From NCBI GenBank assembly GCA_031425275.1, contig JANPJA010000042.1, positions 1 through 50,123 on the forward strand: 50,123 nt of DNA. Reading direction: 5' to 3'. The translations under genes and the position numbers were made by a program. Shown here piece after piece: positions 8,926 through 16,684 of this stretch. The DNA is from JAIVGV01 sp031425275. GTDB lineage: Bacteria > Acidobacteriota > Blastocatellia > Pyrinomonadales > Pyrinomonadaceae. Position 1 is the first letter of the stretch. The number at the start of each line of letters is the position of its first letter. Below the pieces are notes generated by a model, which made no database searches, was not told the origin of the DNA, and saw only the letters and a program-made list of their open reading frames with translations.

Positions 8926-9071
8926 GGTGTTCTCCTGAATCGTAAGAGTTGTTAAGTCGTCATCAGCCGAAGTTAACTTTCCGCGGTGGCATGACGAAGT
9001 TGACGAGCGCCTCCGTCCTATCTTTGATCTCGCGCGCCCCGGGCCGCGCGCCGAAGCCGGGAGACAGTTGG

Positions 9072-9602
9072 TTAAATAGGTCGCTGCATCAAAATGTCAC
9101 GTTGGGGGTCAGAGCCGAGTTGAAAAATGTGCTCTCCAACTTCGTGGAAGTTCCACTTCCGATAAAATGCCAGAGCGCGGCCGTTGCGTTCCCATACTCC
9201 GAGCCAGATGGTTTGAAATCCCTTTCCGCGCGCTTCGTCAACGCATCGCTGCATTAATGCTTGACCGACTCCGCGCCCGAGCCATTTTCGGGAGACGTAC
9301 AATCGCACTAATTCGATTGGTTTTTGACCTTCGACGCCGTCTAACGCTTCGCCCGAGTGAAGCTTCGCGTAGCCCGCCGCGTGACCGTCAACCTCGGCGA
9401 TGAAAAAGATGGATAAAGGGTCGGCCAATTCCTCCGTCAGCTTTGCGAGGCTAAATGAGGCGGCTAAATATGCCGCCATATCCTCAGGCGTGTTGTCTTC
9501 ACTGAATGTTTCGGCGAATGTTTGCGCCCCCAATTCCGCCAGCACATTGGCGTCCTCGATTCGGGCGCGACGAATGTCTATCTTAGAGTTTTGCGTCATC
9601 AT
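9072..9602 (-). CDS. GNAT N-acetyltransferase, low-GC, probably acquired
   Basis: A 176-residue GNAT acetyltransferase of the RimI-like group. The acetyl-CoA loop is visible as SRKWLGRGVGQALM near residue 108, followed by GFQTIWLGVWERNGRALAFYRKWNF, the usual strand-helix ending of the fold. Base composition is clearly lower in GC than neighbouring genes and uses A/T-ending codons, which suggests transfer. An attC-like palindrome lies directly upstream (9631-9718). The start may be the first or second Met of the opening MM pair. Substrate unknown; related genes are common integron cassette cargo. Confidence 0.88.
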   Translation of the reverse strand: MMTQNSKIDIRRARIEDANVLAELGAQTFAETFSEDNTPEDMAAYLAASFSLAKLTEELADPLSIFFIAEVDGHAAGYAKLHSGEALDGVEGQKPIELVRLYVSRKWLGRGVGQALMQRCVDEARGKGFQTIWLGVWERNGRALAFYRKWNFHEVGEHIFQLGSDPQRDILMQRPI

Positions 9603-9630
9603 CTTTTACGACTCACTTATACAAGAAGAA

Positions 9631-9718
9631 GCATAGCGCCCGGCATCGGCGGCGCGCACGAACCGTGACGGATAAGAGACAAGCTAATTGCGCGTCCGTT
9701 GCACTTCGTTGTTAGGCC
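9631..9718 (-). other. Possible degraded attC-like site
   Basis: Read on the minus strand, 25 bases after the cupin stop codon comes GCCTAACAACGAAGTGCA, matching the R''-L'' opening of many attC sites. About 85 bases later GCGCTATGC resembles a GTTATGC-type end with one change, and the inner arms (GGACGCGCA and TGCGCGCC) can pair imperfectly. Size and position between two same-strand, low-GC genes suit a cassette junction, but the right simple site is degenerate and no integrase is present. Confidence 0.3.
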
Positions 9719-9741
9719 GCGATCAGGGACAGCCAACTTAA

Positions 9742-10392
9742 TCATTGCTTGTTCTTACTAGGTCGCAGTTCTCCCTCCCCGGCCATGAACAAGCTTCCGT
9801 CCGCGCGTTCGATCTCGTACCCTATGAACTCACCGGAATCATACCCCTGACGGATGCGGCCCTTGCCCCGTTTGGCGATGACTCGTTCACCCTTCTTGAA
9901 CTTGAAGACGGAACTGGCGTCAGGATCGTCTAACGTCTTCAGACTATCCCGCCAGGTGTTCCCGGCACGCCAGTGGATGTGGAACGGCCCGACGCCGTGA
10001 ACCTGAACAATCGCCGCCTCCGGCGTGTAGCCGAACATCGTGCTCCCCTTCGGGATGAAGGCGTAGCTCCCGGCTCTCATCTCCTTCATCGCCGCGCGGT
10101 CGAACTTCTCGCCCACGCCGAAATACAGCGTCCCTTGCACTACGGTGATATGCTCATCGACCGGGTGTTTATGAGGAGGGATAATGCCGCCGGGGAGTTC
10201 TCGGATTCTCATCACGAAAGGCTCTCCCACCTTCTCGGGATCGCCGTAAAGTACCTCGACATCTTGCGACATGAGTTTGATCGGGATGATTCGATGTTGC
10301 TGAGTCTCTTTGGACTGGCCCAATCCGGCGACCAAGGCGATGAGCATCACCATGGAAGTAAGCGCCGCCCTGGGCATGGCTTTCATCAACAT
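9742..10392 (-). CDS. Secreted cupin-domain protein
   Basis: A 216-residue exported single-cupin protein. The start at 10392 is supported by GGAGGT six bases upstream. A signal peptide covers about residues 1-25 (AALTSMVMLIALVAGLG). Cupin motif 1 reads GGIIPPHKHPVDEHITVVQG with the two metal-ligand His residues and Glu. Motif 2 (GSYAFIPKGSTMFGYT) has Phe where the last His ligand is usual, so metal binding may be incomplete. The C-terminal 60 residues are basic and do not look like a cupin. Lower GC than the neighbours suggests acquisition with the adjacent GNAT gene. No substrate can be assigned. Confidence 0.82.
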   Translation of the reverse strand: MLMKAMPRAALTSMVMLIALVAGLGQSKETQQHRIIPIKLMSQDVEVLYGDPEKVGEPFVMRIRELPGGIIPPHKHPVDEHITVVQGTLYFGVGEKFDRAAMKEMRAGSYAFIPKGSTMFGYTPEAAIVQVHGVGPFHIHWRAGNTWRDSLKTLDDPDASSVFKFKKGERVIAKRGKGRIRQGYDSGEFIGYEIERADGSLFMAGEGELRPSKNKQ

Positions 10393-10475
10393 TTTGTCAC
10401 CTCCATCGAGAGAATCGATTCCGCGGCCTGACATAAATTATACGCCCTAAAAGGCGTCATGTTTTACGCGCATCT

Positions 10476-10555
10476 AGCCGTCTAATCTCCCGCATCATTA
10501 GCGGCCGCCCTCTGCTCGCAAGGTGTGACGGCGCGCGGCTGTCGGTTAGGCGGCT
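10476..10555 (-). other. Possible attC-like imperfect palindrome
   Basis: On the minus strand AGCCGCCTAAC and, about 60 bases later, ATTAGACGGCT form outer arms matching at 9 of 11 positions. GCCTAAC fits the R'' consensus and ATTAGAC is one base from GTTRRRY. The total of 80 bp is within the attC size range. It lies between rtcB and the cupin gene. Inner arms are GC-rich and pair only loosely. Confidence 0.28.
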
Positions 10556-10646
10556 GCGGCCGGTGCGCGGTAGGCCGCTTCCTTGTGGGAGTTGGGAAGT
10601 TCGCGGCGAGGGTTCACCAGTTCCTCAGTCCTCGGGCCGCGGTCTG

Positions 10647-12185
10647 TCAGTAGTGCTTGCTCGTCTTCTTCGGCCCGCCGGGGCGTCCGCCGCCCTGCCT
10701 GCCGCCTCGGCCGCGCTTGAAACGATTCTTGCCGCCGCGCTCGTCCGTGCCTTTGAGCGAGGCGAGCGGCCAGAGTTGGTGCTCGATGCGGGCCAGCCCC
10801 GCGCCCGTCACGGCCTCGATCACTTCTTGCGAGGATTTGTAGGCGGGCGCGGCTTCGTCCAGAGGGACGCGGCCGTTCGTGTTGACGACGATCCCGGCGG
10901 CCCTGTACTCCTCGTCGATCTGTTGCTGCGACAACTCGCGCACGGCCGCGCCGCGCGAGAGTCTGCGCCCCGCGCCGTGGTTGACCGAGTAGCCGCTGTG
11001 GACGGCGCCGGGGAGCGGGCGGAGGATGTAGCTCCAGTCCTTGTTGCTGCCGGGGATGAGGACGGGGTGGCCCGTCTCCTCCCAGATCGTCCCGCGCAAG
11101 GCGGGGTGGCCGGCGGGGAAGGCGCGCGTCGCGCCCTTGCGGTGAACCCACACGTCGCCGAAGTCGGGGTGTTGTTCGCGCTGCACGAGGTTGTGGCTGA
11201 TCTCGTAAACGAGTTCCAACTCCGCGCCGAACACTTCGCGGAACGCCTCGGCGACCCCCTCGAAGATGACGAGCCGGTTCAGGATCGCGTAGTTGCCCCC
11301 GGCGGCGACGGCGTTCAGGTAGTCGCCGTAGTGCGCGGACGCGGGCGTGAAGTAGCCGAGGTCGATGTCGGTGATCTCTTCGGGCCGCTCCTCGCGCGCC
11401 GCCTCGAAATAATTCGTCGCCAGCCCGTGGCCGAAGCCGCGACTGCCCGTGTGGACTTGCAGGAAGAGCGTCCCCGTCTGCTCCGAGCGTTGCAACTCGA
11501 TGAAGTGGTTGCCGCCGCCGAGGCTCCCCAACTGCTCCTGCCCGCGCTCGGGCCGCCCTTTGCCGCCCCACGGAATCTGCCACGAGTCGTCCACCGGGAT
11601 GCGGTGCCGCTCGGCCCGGCTGCGGTCGAACCGCGCGCCGTACCGCTCGACGTAGTACTCCGCGCCGCCGCGCACCAGATTCTGAAACTCCGGCTTCGAC
11701 AGCCCCGCCAGCCGCCGGCTCTTGCCCCCCGCGCCCATGTCCACCCGACTCATCACCGCGCGGTTGAACTCCAGCCGCTTCTCCGGCGTCGCCTCGCCCG
11801 CCTCCACGTCCGAGCGCGCCGACATCATCCCGCAGCCGATGTCGTAGCCGACCGGCCCCATCGCAATCGCGCCCGTGTCGGCGTCGGTGATGAGGACGCA
11901 GCCGACGGGGACGCCGTAGCCGTAGTGCGTGTCGGGCGTGATGACGACGAGGCGGACGCCGGGGAAGCGCGTGGCGTTGACGATCTGCCGATACAAAGTA
12001 TCTTCCGTGTCGTGCAACAGTGACGGCGTGAGGAAGAGGCGCACCGGCACGCCGCCCGTGTCATCCGTCTGCAACTCGTAGTAGCCCATCTCGTCGTGGC
12101 GGCGCGCGAGGCCCTTCCAGTTGTCGGCATCTTTCAGCGTCTTCGCGACCTTCAGTGCCTTCGCGTCCGTGTTGTATCCGCTCAC
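10647..12185 (-). CDS. rtcB: RtcB RNA ligase with Arg/Gly-rich tail
   Basis: A 512-residue GTP- and Mn-dependent RNA-splicing ligase that joins 2',3'-cyclic-phosphate or 3'-phosphate ends to 5'-OH ends. Metal ligands and catalytic residues are all visible: Cys118 in YDIGCGM, Asn226-His227 in SLGGGNHF, a His in LQVHTGSRG, His331 in EISHN, and the guanylylated His403 in NHGAGR. After the core ends, residues 483-512 form a Lys/Arg/Gly-rich tail with RGRGG and QGGGRPGG, unusual in the family and reminiscent of RNA-binding RGG segments. A GTG start at 12185 follows GGGAGGG. It is last in a run after aroA, aroK and a secreted-protein gene. No archease or RtcA/RtcR gene is nearby. Confidence 0.95.
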   Translation of the reverse strand: MSGYNTDAKALKVAKTLKDADNWKGLARRHDEMGYYELQTDDTGGVPVRLFLTPSLLHDTEDTLYRQIVNATRFPGVRLVVITPDTHYGYGVPVGCVLITDADTGAIAMGPVGYDIGCGMMSARSDVEAGEATPEKRLEFNRAVMSRVDMGAGGKSRRLAGLSKPEFQNLVRGGAEYYVERYGARFDRSRAERHRIPVDDSWQIPWGGKGRPERGQEQLGSLGGGNHFIELQRSEQTGTLFLQVHTGSRGFGHGLATNYFEAAREERPEEITDIDLGYFTPASAHYGDYLNAVAAGGNYAILNRLVIFEGVAEAFREVFGAELELVYEISHNLVQREQHPDFGDVWVHRKGATRAFPAGHPALRGTIWEETGHPVLIPGSNKDWSYILRPLPGAVHSGYSVNHGAGRRLSRGAAVRELSQQQIDEEYRAAGIVVNTNGRVPLDEAAPAYKSSQEVIEAVTGAGLARIEHQLWPLASLKGTDERGGKNRFKRGRGGRQGGGRPGGPKKTSKHY

Positions 12186-12206
12186 CTGAAACCCTCCCGG
12201 TGTCGT

Positions 12207-12785
12207 TTAATTTTCGCCGGCCGGCGGTAGCGGCTTGGCGAGATCGAAGTGAGCGCGGTAGCGCGGCGCGCCGTCGCGTTCGAGGTAGTACGTGAAGCGC
12301 TTGCTGTCTTGGTCTATCCGCATCGTCCAGACGTTCGTCTTCGCTTCGGGGATGAGTCCGGCGGTGAAGGCGTCGGCCGCGAAGCGCTGCTCGCGCGCGG
12401 TGCCGTCGTCGGACGCGGGGCCGCCGTAGTCGGTCACGCGGTCGGGCGTGCCGTCCTCGTGGCGGTGGTCGTGTTTGAAGAGGAGGCCGGCGCGCGTCAT
12501 CGTCAGCACCCACGTCCGCGAGCGGTCTGCGCCGACGCGGAAGGGGACGCGTATCTCCCGCTCGCCGCACGTCTCGACGTGCATCACGAGACGCTTCCCG
12601 GCCAGTGGGTGCGCGGGGTCTCCGGCGGGGAAGTCGGTCGCCCCCTCGAACTTTTGACCGCAGAGTTTCTTCATATTTTTGAAGAAATCTTTCTGCGCCC
12701 GAGCGCCCGACTTGTCCGCGCCGCCGACGCCCCCGACCGAAAACAGTTGGGTTGCTAACAAGCCCCAAGCCAGTAATATTTTCAT
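12207..12785 (-). CDS. Secreted protein of unknown function
   Basis: A 192-residue exported protein with a signal peptide of about 22 residues (ILLAWGLLATQLFSVGGVGGA). The mature sequence contains two Cys (CGQKFEG and VETCGER), a HDHRHEDGTPD stretch that could bind metal, and the segment DYGGPASDDGTAREQRFAAD. I have seen such conserved hypothetical proteins in Bacteroidetes and Acidobacteria but know no function. Its ATG overlaps the aroK stop by one base (TGATG), so it is co-translated with the shikimate genes, though nothing links it to that pathway. Confidence 0.7.
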   Translation of the reverse strand: MKILLAWGLLATQLFSVGGVGGADKSGARAQKDFFKNMKKLCGQKFEGATDFPAGDPAHPLAGKRLVMHVETCGEREIRVPFRVGADRSRTWVLTMTRAGLLFKHDHRHEDGTPDRVTDYGGPASDDGTAREQRFAADAFTAGLIPEAKTNVWTMRIDQDSKRFTYYLERDGAPRYRAHFDLAKPLPPAGEN

Positions 12786-13339
12786 CAGCCCTTCCCCTTC
12801 CGCGGCCCTCCGTCATCCATCGCTGACATCAAAACACACTCGGCCAACGCGCGCACGTCGTCTCCCGCCCCGACTTCGACGCGCGCGTCCGCGAGACCGT
12901 AGAGACTGCGCCGCTCGTCATAAAGCGCGAGCGCGCGTTCGCGTTCGCGCGCGAGCGGGCGTCCGCCGTCGCCGCCGGCGGGAACCGCAATCCTCTCCCA
13001 GCACAGCTCGAAGGGCGCGTCGAGCCAGACGGTGAAGCAGCCCGGCTCGGCCTTGACGGCGGCCCGGTTGCGCTCGATTGTCCACGCGCCGCCGCCGAGG
13101 GCGACGACGCGCGCCGCCTGCGTCGCCAACACGACGCCGAGGGCGCGCGACTCGATTGCGCGGAACGCGGCCTCGCCTTCCTCGTCGATCAACTCGCGCG
13201 GGCTGCGGCCCTCGCGCGCCGTGATGAACTCGTCGAGGTCAACGGCGTCGCACGCGAGCACGCGCGCCAGTTCCCGCGCGAGCGTCGTCTTGCCGGCGCC
13301 CATGAAGCCCGTGATGACGATGCGGCGCGGCTGGCTCAT
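12785..13339 (-). CDS. aroK: Shikimate kinase
   Basis: A 184-residue cytosolic kinase that phosphorylates shikimate at O-3, the step before AroA. Walker A is GFMGAGKT at residues 11-18; the DLDEF motif with Asp34 and Asp36 binds Mg and shikimate; GGGAW at 82-86 is the third substrate-contact motif; and RPLARERERAL is the LID segment. The ATG at 13339 overlaps the aroA stop as ATGA, which fixes the start although a longer frame runs back through aroA. Expression is probably coupled to aroA. Confidence 0.93.
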   Translation of the reverse strand: MSQPRRIVITGFMGAGKTTLARELARVLACDAVDLDEFITAREGRSPRELIDEEGEAAFRAIESRALGVVLATQAARVVALGGGAWTIERNRAAVKAEPGCFTVWLDAPFELCWERIAVPAGGDGGRPLARERERALALYDERRSLYGLADARVEVGAGDDVRALAECVLMSAMDDGGPRKGKG

Positions 13340-14676
13340 CTCTCGGTCAACGATTCGAGCAGGGGGAAGAAGTCGGGGAAGGAGACGGAGACGCAGCCCG
13401 CATCTTCGATCTCCGTGTCGCCGACGGCCGCGAGCGCGGCGACGGCGAAGGCCATCGCGATGCGGTGGTCGCCGTGGGAGCGCACGCGCGCGCCGCGAAG
13501 TTTTACGGGGCCGAAGACCGTGAGTCCGTCCTCGTGCTCTTCGACCTCCGCGCCCATCGCGCGCAGATTCTCGACCGTCGCGCGGATGCGGTCGGACTCC
13601 TTGACGCGCAACTCCCCGGCGTCGCGAATCTCCAAGCCGCCCTCGACGCGCGTGCCGAGCACGGCGAGGATCGGCAGCTCGTCGATGAGGCCGCCGACTT
13701 GCGCGCCGCCGAGCCGGTTCGCGCCCGCGCGCGCGGGCGCGAGTCCGTCGGAGCCGCGCGCGCGGATGTCGCCCACCGGCTCGTTCGATTCTTCGCGCTC
13801 GCCCTCCGCGCGCACGTCCGCGCCGAGCGCGCGCAACACTCCGAGCACCCGCGCGCGCGTCGGGTTGAGGCCGACGCCTTCGACCTCGACCTCGGAGCCG
13901 GGGAGCATCGCCGCCGCCGCGAGCAGGAAGGCCGCCGCAGAGATGTCGCCCGGCACGGAGACGTCGCGCGCGCGCCAGTCTCGTCCGCCCTCGATTGAGA
14001 CGACGCGCGCCGTCTCGCCTCCCCCCGCGCGATTCTGCCCCGCGCGCGTCTCGACCTCCGCGCCGAACCACGCCAGCATCCGCTCCGTGTGGTCGCGCGT
14101 CTCGCCGCGCGTCTCGACCACCTCGGTGCGGCCGTCCGCGTTGAGTCCCGCGAGCAGCACGCACGACTTGACCTGCGCGCTCGCGACCGGCAACTCGTAG
14201 CGGATCGCCCCGAGCGGCCTCCGGCCCGCGACCGAGACGGGGGCGCGGCCGTCGCGGGCTTCGAGGCGCGCGCCCATCAGTTCGAGCGGCTCGATGACGC
14301 GGCGCATTGGCCGCGAGCGCAGAGACTCGTCGCCGGTCAGCACCGCGCGGAAGCTCTGGCCCGCGAGCACGCCGGCGAGCAGCCGCAGGGTCGTGCCCGA
14401 GTTACCGCAGTCGAGCGCTCCGGCGGGGGCGCGCGGCAACTTCAGGCCCGCGCCTTCGATCTCGACCGCCGAGCCGCCCGCGCGCGCGACGCCGACGCCG
14501 AGACGGGCGAGGCACGCGAGCGTCGCGGCGCAGTCGGCGCTCGCGGAGAAGTTCTCGACGCGCGTGCGCCCACCCGCCCGCGCCAACGCCCCCAGCATCG
14601 CCGCGCGGTGCGAGACGGACTTGTCGCCCGGCACGCGCACTCGACCGCGCAAATGTTTGGCCGGCCTGATCTTCAT
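13336..14676 (-). CDS. aroA: 3-phosphoshikimate 1-carboxyvinyltransferase (EPSP synthase)
   Basis: A 446-residue enzyme that adds the enolpyruvyl group of PEP to shikimate-3-phosphate. Motifs: VPGDKSVSHRAAM near residue 15, GNSGTTLRLLAG near 90, TGDESLRSRPMRRV near 115, SAQVKSCVLLAGL near 165 and LRVKESDRI near 335. The wording (GDKSVSHR, GNSGTT, SAQVKS) resembles Bacillus-type rather than Escherichia-type AroA, which may mean lower glyphosate sensitivity; that is inference. A start at 14676 (MKIRPAKHL) is chosen since codons further upstream translate the 36-bp hairpin at 14690-14771. Confidence 0.94.
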   Translation of the reverse strand: MKIRPAKHLRGRVRVPGDKSVSHRAAMLGALARAGGRTRVENFSASADCAATLACLARLGVGVARAGGSAVEIEGAGLKLPRAPAGALDCGNSGTTLRLLAGVLAGQSFRAVLTGDESLRSRPMRRVIEPLELMGARLEARDGRAPVSVAGRRPLGAIRYELPVASAQVKSCVLLAGLNADGRTEVVETRGETRDHTERMLAWFGAEVETRAGQNRAGGGETARVVSIEGGRDWRARDVSVPGDISAAAFLLAAAAMLPGSEVEVEGVGLNPTRARVLGVLRALGADVRAEGEREESNEPVGDIRARGSDGLAPARAGANRLGGAQVGGLIDELPILAVLGTRVEGGLEIRDAGELRVKESDRIRATVENLRAMGAEVEEHEDGLTVFGPVKLRGARVRSHGDHRIAMAFAVAALAAVGDTEIEDAGCVSVSFPDFFPLLESLTER

Positions 14677-14689
14677 CGGGCAAATCATA

Positions 14690-14771
14690 AAGCCGTGAAC
14701 GGCGAACCGTAAACCGTGACGGGAGAAAACAGTTCCTCCCGTCACGGTTTACGGTTCGCCGTTCACGGCTT
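14690..14771. repeat. Perfect 36-bp inverted repeat built of CCGTGAA/CCGTAAA heptamers
   Basis: Arms 14690-14725 and 14736-14771 are perfectly complementary over 36 bp with a 10-base loop. Each arm is a degenerate run of heptamers such as CGTGAAC, CGAACCG and TAAACCG. It begins 14 bases before the aroA start, between the divergent aroA and anti-sigma genes. Confidence 0.92.
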
Positions 14772-14909
14772 TTCCCTCCTTCTTGACAGTCGCGCGGCGG
14801 GCGTGTTAAACCGTCGGAGCTTTCAGCAGCATCCCAGCCCAGAAGAGAACGGCCGCCCCCGCCCGACGAATTTCGAGGAAGCTCCGACGCTCGCGCGTGT
14901 CTGCCATCT

Positions 14910-15323
14910 GTGACTGACGAGACCATCCAACTGAATCTGCCGAGTTGCATCGACTCCATCGCCAAAGCGGCGGAGGCCGCCGCCGAGGCGGCGCGGCGCG
15001 CGGGTCTGGGCGAGGACGCCGCCTTCGGGCTCGACATGGCCGTGCGCGAGGCCGTGACCAACGCCGTGCTGCACGGCAACCGGCAGGACGAGTCGAAGCT
15101 GGTCGAGCTGACGTTCGCGGAGACGGCCGGGGCGCTCTCCGTCACCGTCCGCGATCAGGGCACGGGCTTCGATCTCGACACCATCCCCGACCCGACCGAC
15201 GAGCAGAATTTGCTCAAGGCTTCGGGGCGCGGCATCCTCTTCATGCGCAACTTCATGGACACGGTCGAGTGGGAGCCGCACCCCGCGGGCGGCACCGTCG
15301 TGCGCATGACGAAGCAGAAATAA
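14910..15323 (+). CDS. RsbW-like anti-sigma factor kinase (HATPase)
   Basis: A 137-residue GHKL ATPase of the RsbW/SpoIIAB serine kinase type. The N-box is REAVTNAVLHGN, the G1 box VRDQGTGFD and the G2 box GRGILFM. Such proteins bind a sigma factor or another target and phosphorylate their STAS antagonist, which here is encoded 140 bases downstream. The start is GTG at 14910; no clear Shine-Dalgarno is visible. No sigma factor or PP2C phosphatase gene is in the window, so the controlled regulon is unknown. Confidence 0.88.
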   Translation: MTDETIQLNLPSCIDSIAKAAEAAAEAARRAGLGEDAAFGLDMAVREAVTNAVLHGNRQDESKLVELTFAETAGALSVTVRDQGTGFDLDTIPDPTDEQNLLKASGRGILFMRNFMDTVEWEPHPAGGTVVRMTKQK

Positions 15324-15326
15324 AGC

Positions 15327-15439
15327 CAGTCAGTTGTCCGTGGTCAATCGTCCGTTGTTTGTCTGAACCGCGCGCCGCGATTCTTGCAAGCTCGCCCTGA
15401 ATCACGTACAACTGACGACTGACAATTGACCACGGATAA
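15327..15439. repeat. Imperfect inverted repeat with GTCAGTT/GGTCAAT heptamers
   Basis: The left part (15327-15358) contains TTGTCCGTGGTCAATCGTC and the right part (15408-15439) its complement with two changes. The same words (TTGTCAG, GACCACG) recur in the arrays at 16415-16575 and 42313-42450. It lies between the anti-sigma kinase and its antagonist. Confidence 0.75.
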
Positions 15440-15462
15440 ATTTCAGAAGGAGATTTCCCGCA

Positions 15463-15822
15463 ATGGCTGAACTGAACATCTCGGAGCGACAGGCCGGCGA
15501 CGTGACCGTCCTCGATCTCAGCGGCAAGATCACCATCGGCGAGGGCAGCGTCGCGCTCCGCAGCGCCATCCGCCGCCTCGCCGAAGAGGGCAAGAAGAAA
15601 ATTCTCCTGAACCTCGCCAAGGTCTCCTACGTCGATTCGAGCGGCATCGGCGAACTCGTCTCCAGCTTCACGACGATCAAGAATCAGGACGGCCAGCTCA
15701 AGCTCCTCAACCTCTCGCAGAAGATTCAGGACTTGATGACCATCACCAAGCTCCACACCGTCTTCGACGTTTTCGACGAGGAACGCGGCGGCGAGTCCGG
15801 CGCGCTCAACAGCTTCAAGTAG
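15463..15822 (+). CDS. STAS anti-sigma factor antagonist (RsbV/SpoIIAA-like)
   Basis: A 119-residue STAS protein. It contains the conserved VLDLSGKITIGEGS opening and VSYVDSSGIGELV, where Ser60 corresponds to the serine phosphorylated in SpoIIAA. When unphosphorylated such proteins bind the cognate kinase and free its target. The C-terminal tail (EERGGESGALNSF) is longer than usual. AAGGAGA lies 9 bases before the ATG. With the preceding HATPase gene it forms a likely partner-switching module. Confidence 0.92.
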   Translation: MAELNISERQAGDVTVLDLSGKITIGEGSVALRSAIRRLAEEGKKKILLNLAKVSYVDSSGIGELVSSFTTIKNQDGQLKLLNLSQKIQDLMTITKLHTVFDVFDEERGGESGALNSFK

Positions 15823-15940
15823 CCGTGACGGGTGAACGGTGACGGGTGACGGGAGAGGAACGACTCTCGGCGTCACCCGTCGCCCGTCACGGTTTACCTC
15901 CCGCGCCTGTCGCCCGTCACAGTTTACGGTTTACGGCTCC
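15823..15940. repeat. GTGACGG heptamer stem-loop
   Basis: Tandem GTGACGG/GTGAACG units on the left (from 15823) are answered by CCGTCAC and CCGTAAA-type complements from about 15870 to 15937. The structure fills the whole gap and ends at the GTG start codon of the next gene. Confidence 0.85.
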
Positions 15941-15941
15941 T

Positions 15942-16412
15942 GTGTTTCGCTCCGCCTTCCGCCGTCTGCTCGCGGCCGACGATCCGCCCGAGCGGACGGC
16001 GCTCGCTTTCTCTGTCGGCGTCTTTATCGCGTTCTCGCCCTTCCTCGGCCTGCACACGATCATGGCGACGGCCGCGGCCTTCCTGTTCCGCTTTAACAAG
16101 ATCGCCATCTACACCGGCACGTTCCTCAACAACCCGTTCCTCACGCTCGTCCCCATCATCATCGCCTCTTACGCCGTCGGCGCGGTGCTCACGGGCCGAC
16201 CCTTGCGGCTGCCCGACGCCGGGCTCGCGCTGCTGCGCGAGCCGCACCTGCTCACCGGCTCATACTGGCGGGAACTGGGCACGCACCTGCGCGACGTGGT
16301 CGTGCCCTTCACGGTCGGCGGGCTCGTCCTCTCCGTCGTTTGTTCGCTCGCGGCCTATCCTGTAACCTTGCGTCTGCTGCGCGCGCACGCCCGCCGGAAG
16401 GCCGGTCAATGA
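15942..16412 (+). CDS. DUF2062 integral membrane protein
   Basis: A 156-residue membrane protein of the DUF2062 family. The family pattern is clear: AFSVGVFIAFSPFLGLHTIM, then LFRFNKIAIYTGTFLNNPFLTLVPI, with a final hydrophobic helix VPFTVGGLVLSVVCSLAAYPV and a basic C-terminus. The function is unknown; relatives occur next to glycosyltransferase or lipid genes. A GTG start at 15942 is preferred because the upstream in-frame codons translate the heptamer repeat. No Shine-Dalgarno is visible, since the repeat abuts the start. Confidence 0.82.
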   Translation: MFRSAFRRLLAADDPPERTALAFSVGVFIAFSPFLGLHTIMATAAAFLFRFNKIAIYTGTFLNNPFLTLVPIIIASYAVGAVLTGRPLRLPDAGLALLREPHLLTGSYWRELGTHLRDVVVPFTVGGLVLSVVCSLAAYPVTLRLLRAHARRKAGQ

Positions 16413-16414
16413 GA

Positions 16415-16575
16415 TTTGTCAGTTGTCAGTTGTCAGTTGTCAGTTGTCAGTTGTCGGTTGTCAGTTGTCAGTTGTCGGTCGCACGAGCCGCACGGGCATT
16501 CGGTGACGACGAGGCTTGAGCTGTCGAGGGGCCGAAACCACTGACCACGGACAACTGACCACGGACAACTGACCA
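16415..16575. repeat. TTGTCAG heptamer array with inverted partner
   Basis: About nine tandem copies of TTGTCAG/TTGTCGG at 16415-16480 are followed, after about 55 bases, by CTGACCACGGACAA units at 16537-16575 that are partly complementary. It fills most of the gap between the DUF2062 gene and the next secreted-protein gene. Confidence 0.88.
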
Positions 16576-16684
16576 TCCTGGCATCCCTCGGCCCGCGCCC
16601 CGGCATCTCTAAACGGTGACGCAACCGGCTCTCCCGAATTTGCTCCCCGCGGCGGTCTCCCGCTCCCAAACGCGAACAGGATTT

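Noticed and set aside
9071..9077. GTTAAAT as another attC core site
   Set aside because: It fits GTTRRRY, but this seven-base pattern occurs by chance about once per kilobase, it overlaps the GNAT stop codon, and no paired arm was found.
10563..12023. 486-residue plus-strand open frame
   Set aside because: Antisense of rtcB; biased Arg/Ala/Val composition and no domain pattern.
12785..14164. 459-residue version of shikimate kinase
   Set aside because: The long N-terminal part is the shifted frame of aroA. The ATGA overlap at 13336-13339 gives a standard 184-residue kinase.
16415..16480. Short tandem repeats as a CRISPR or origin iteron
   Set aside because: Seven-base units without spacers; similar arrays occur in many gaps and no cas, dnaA or repA gene is near.
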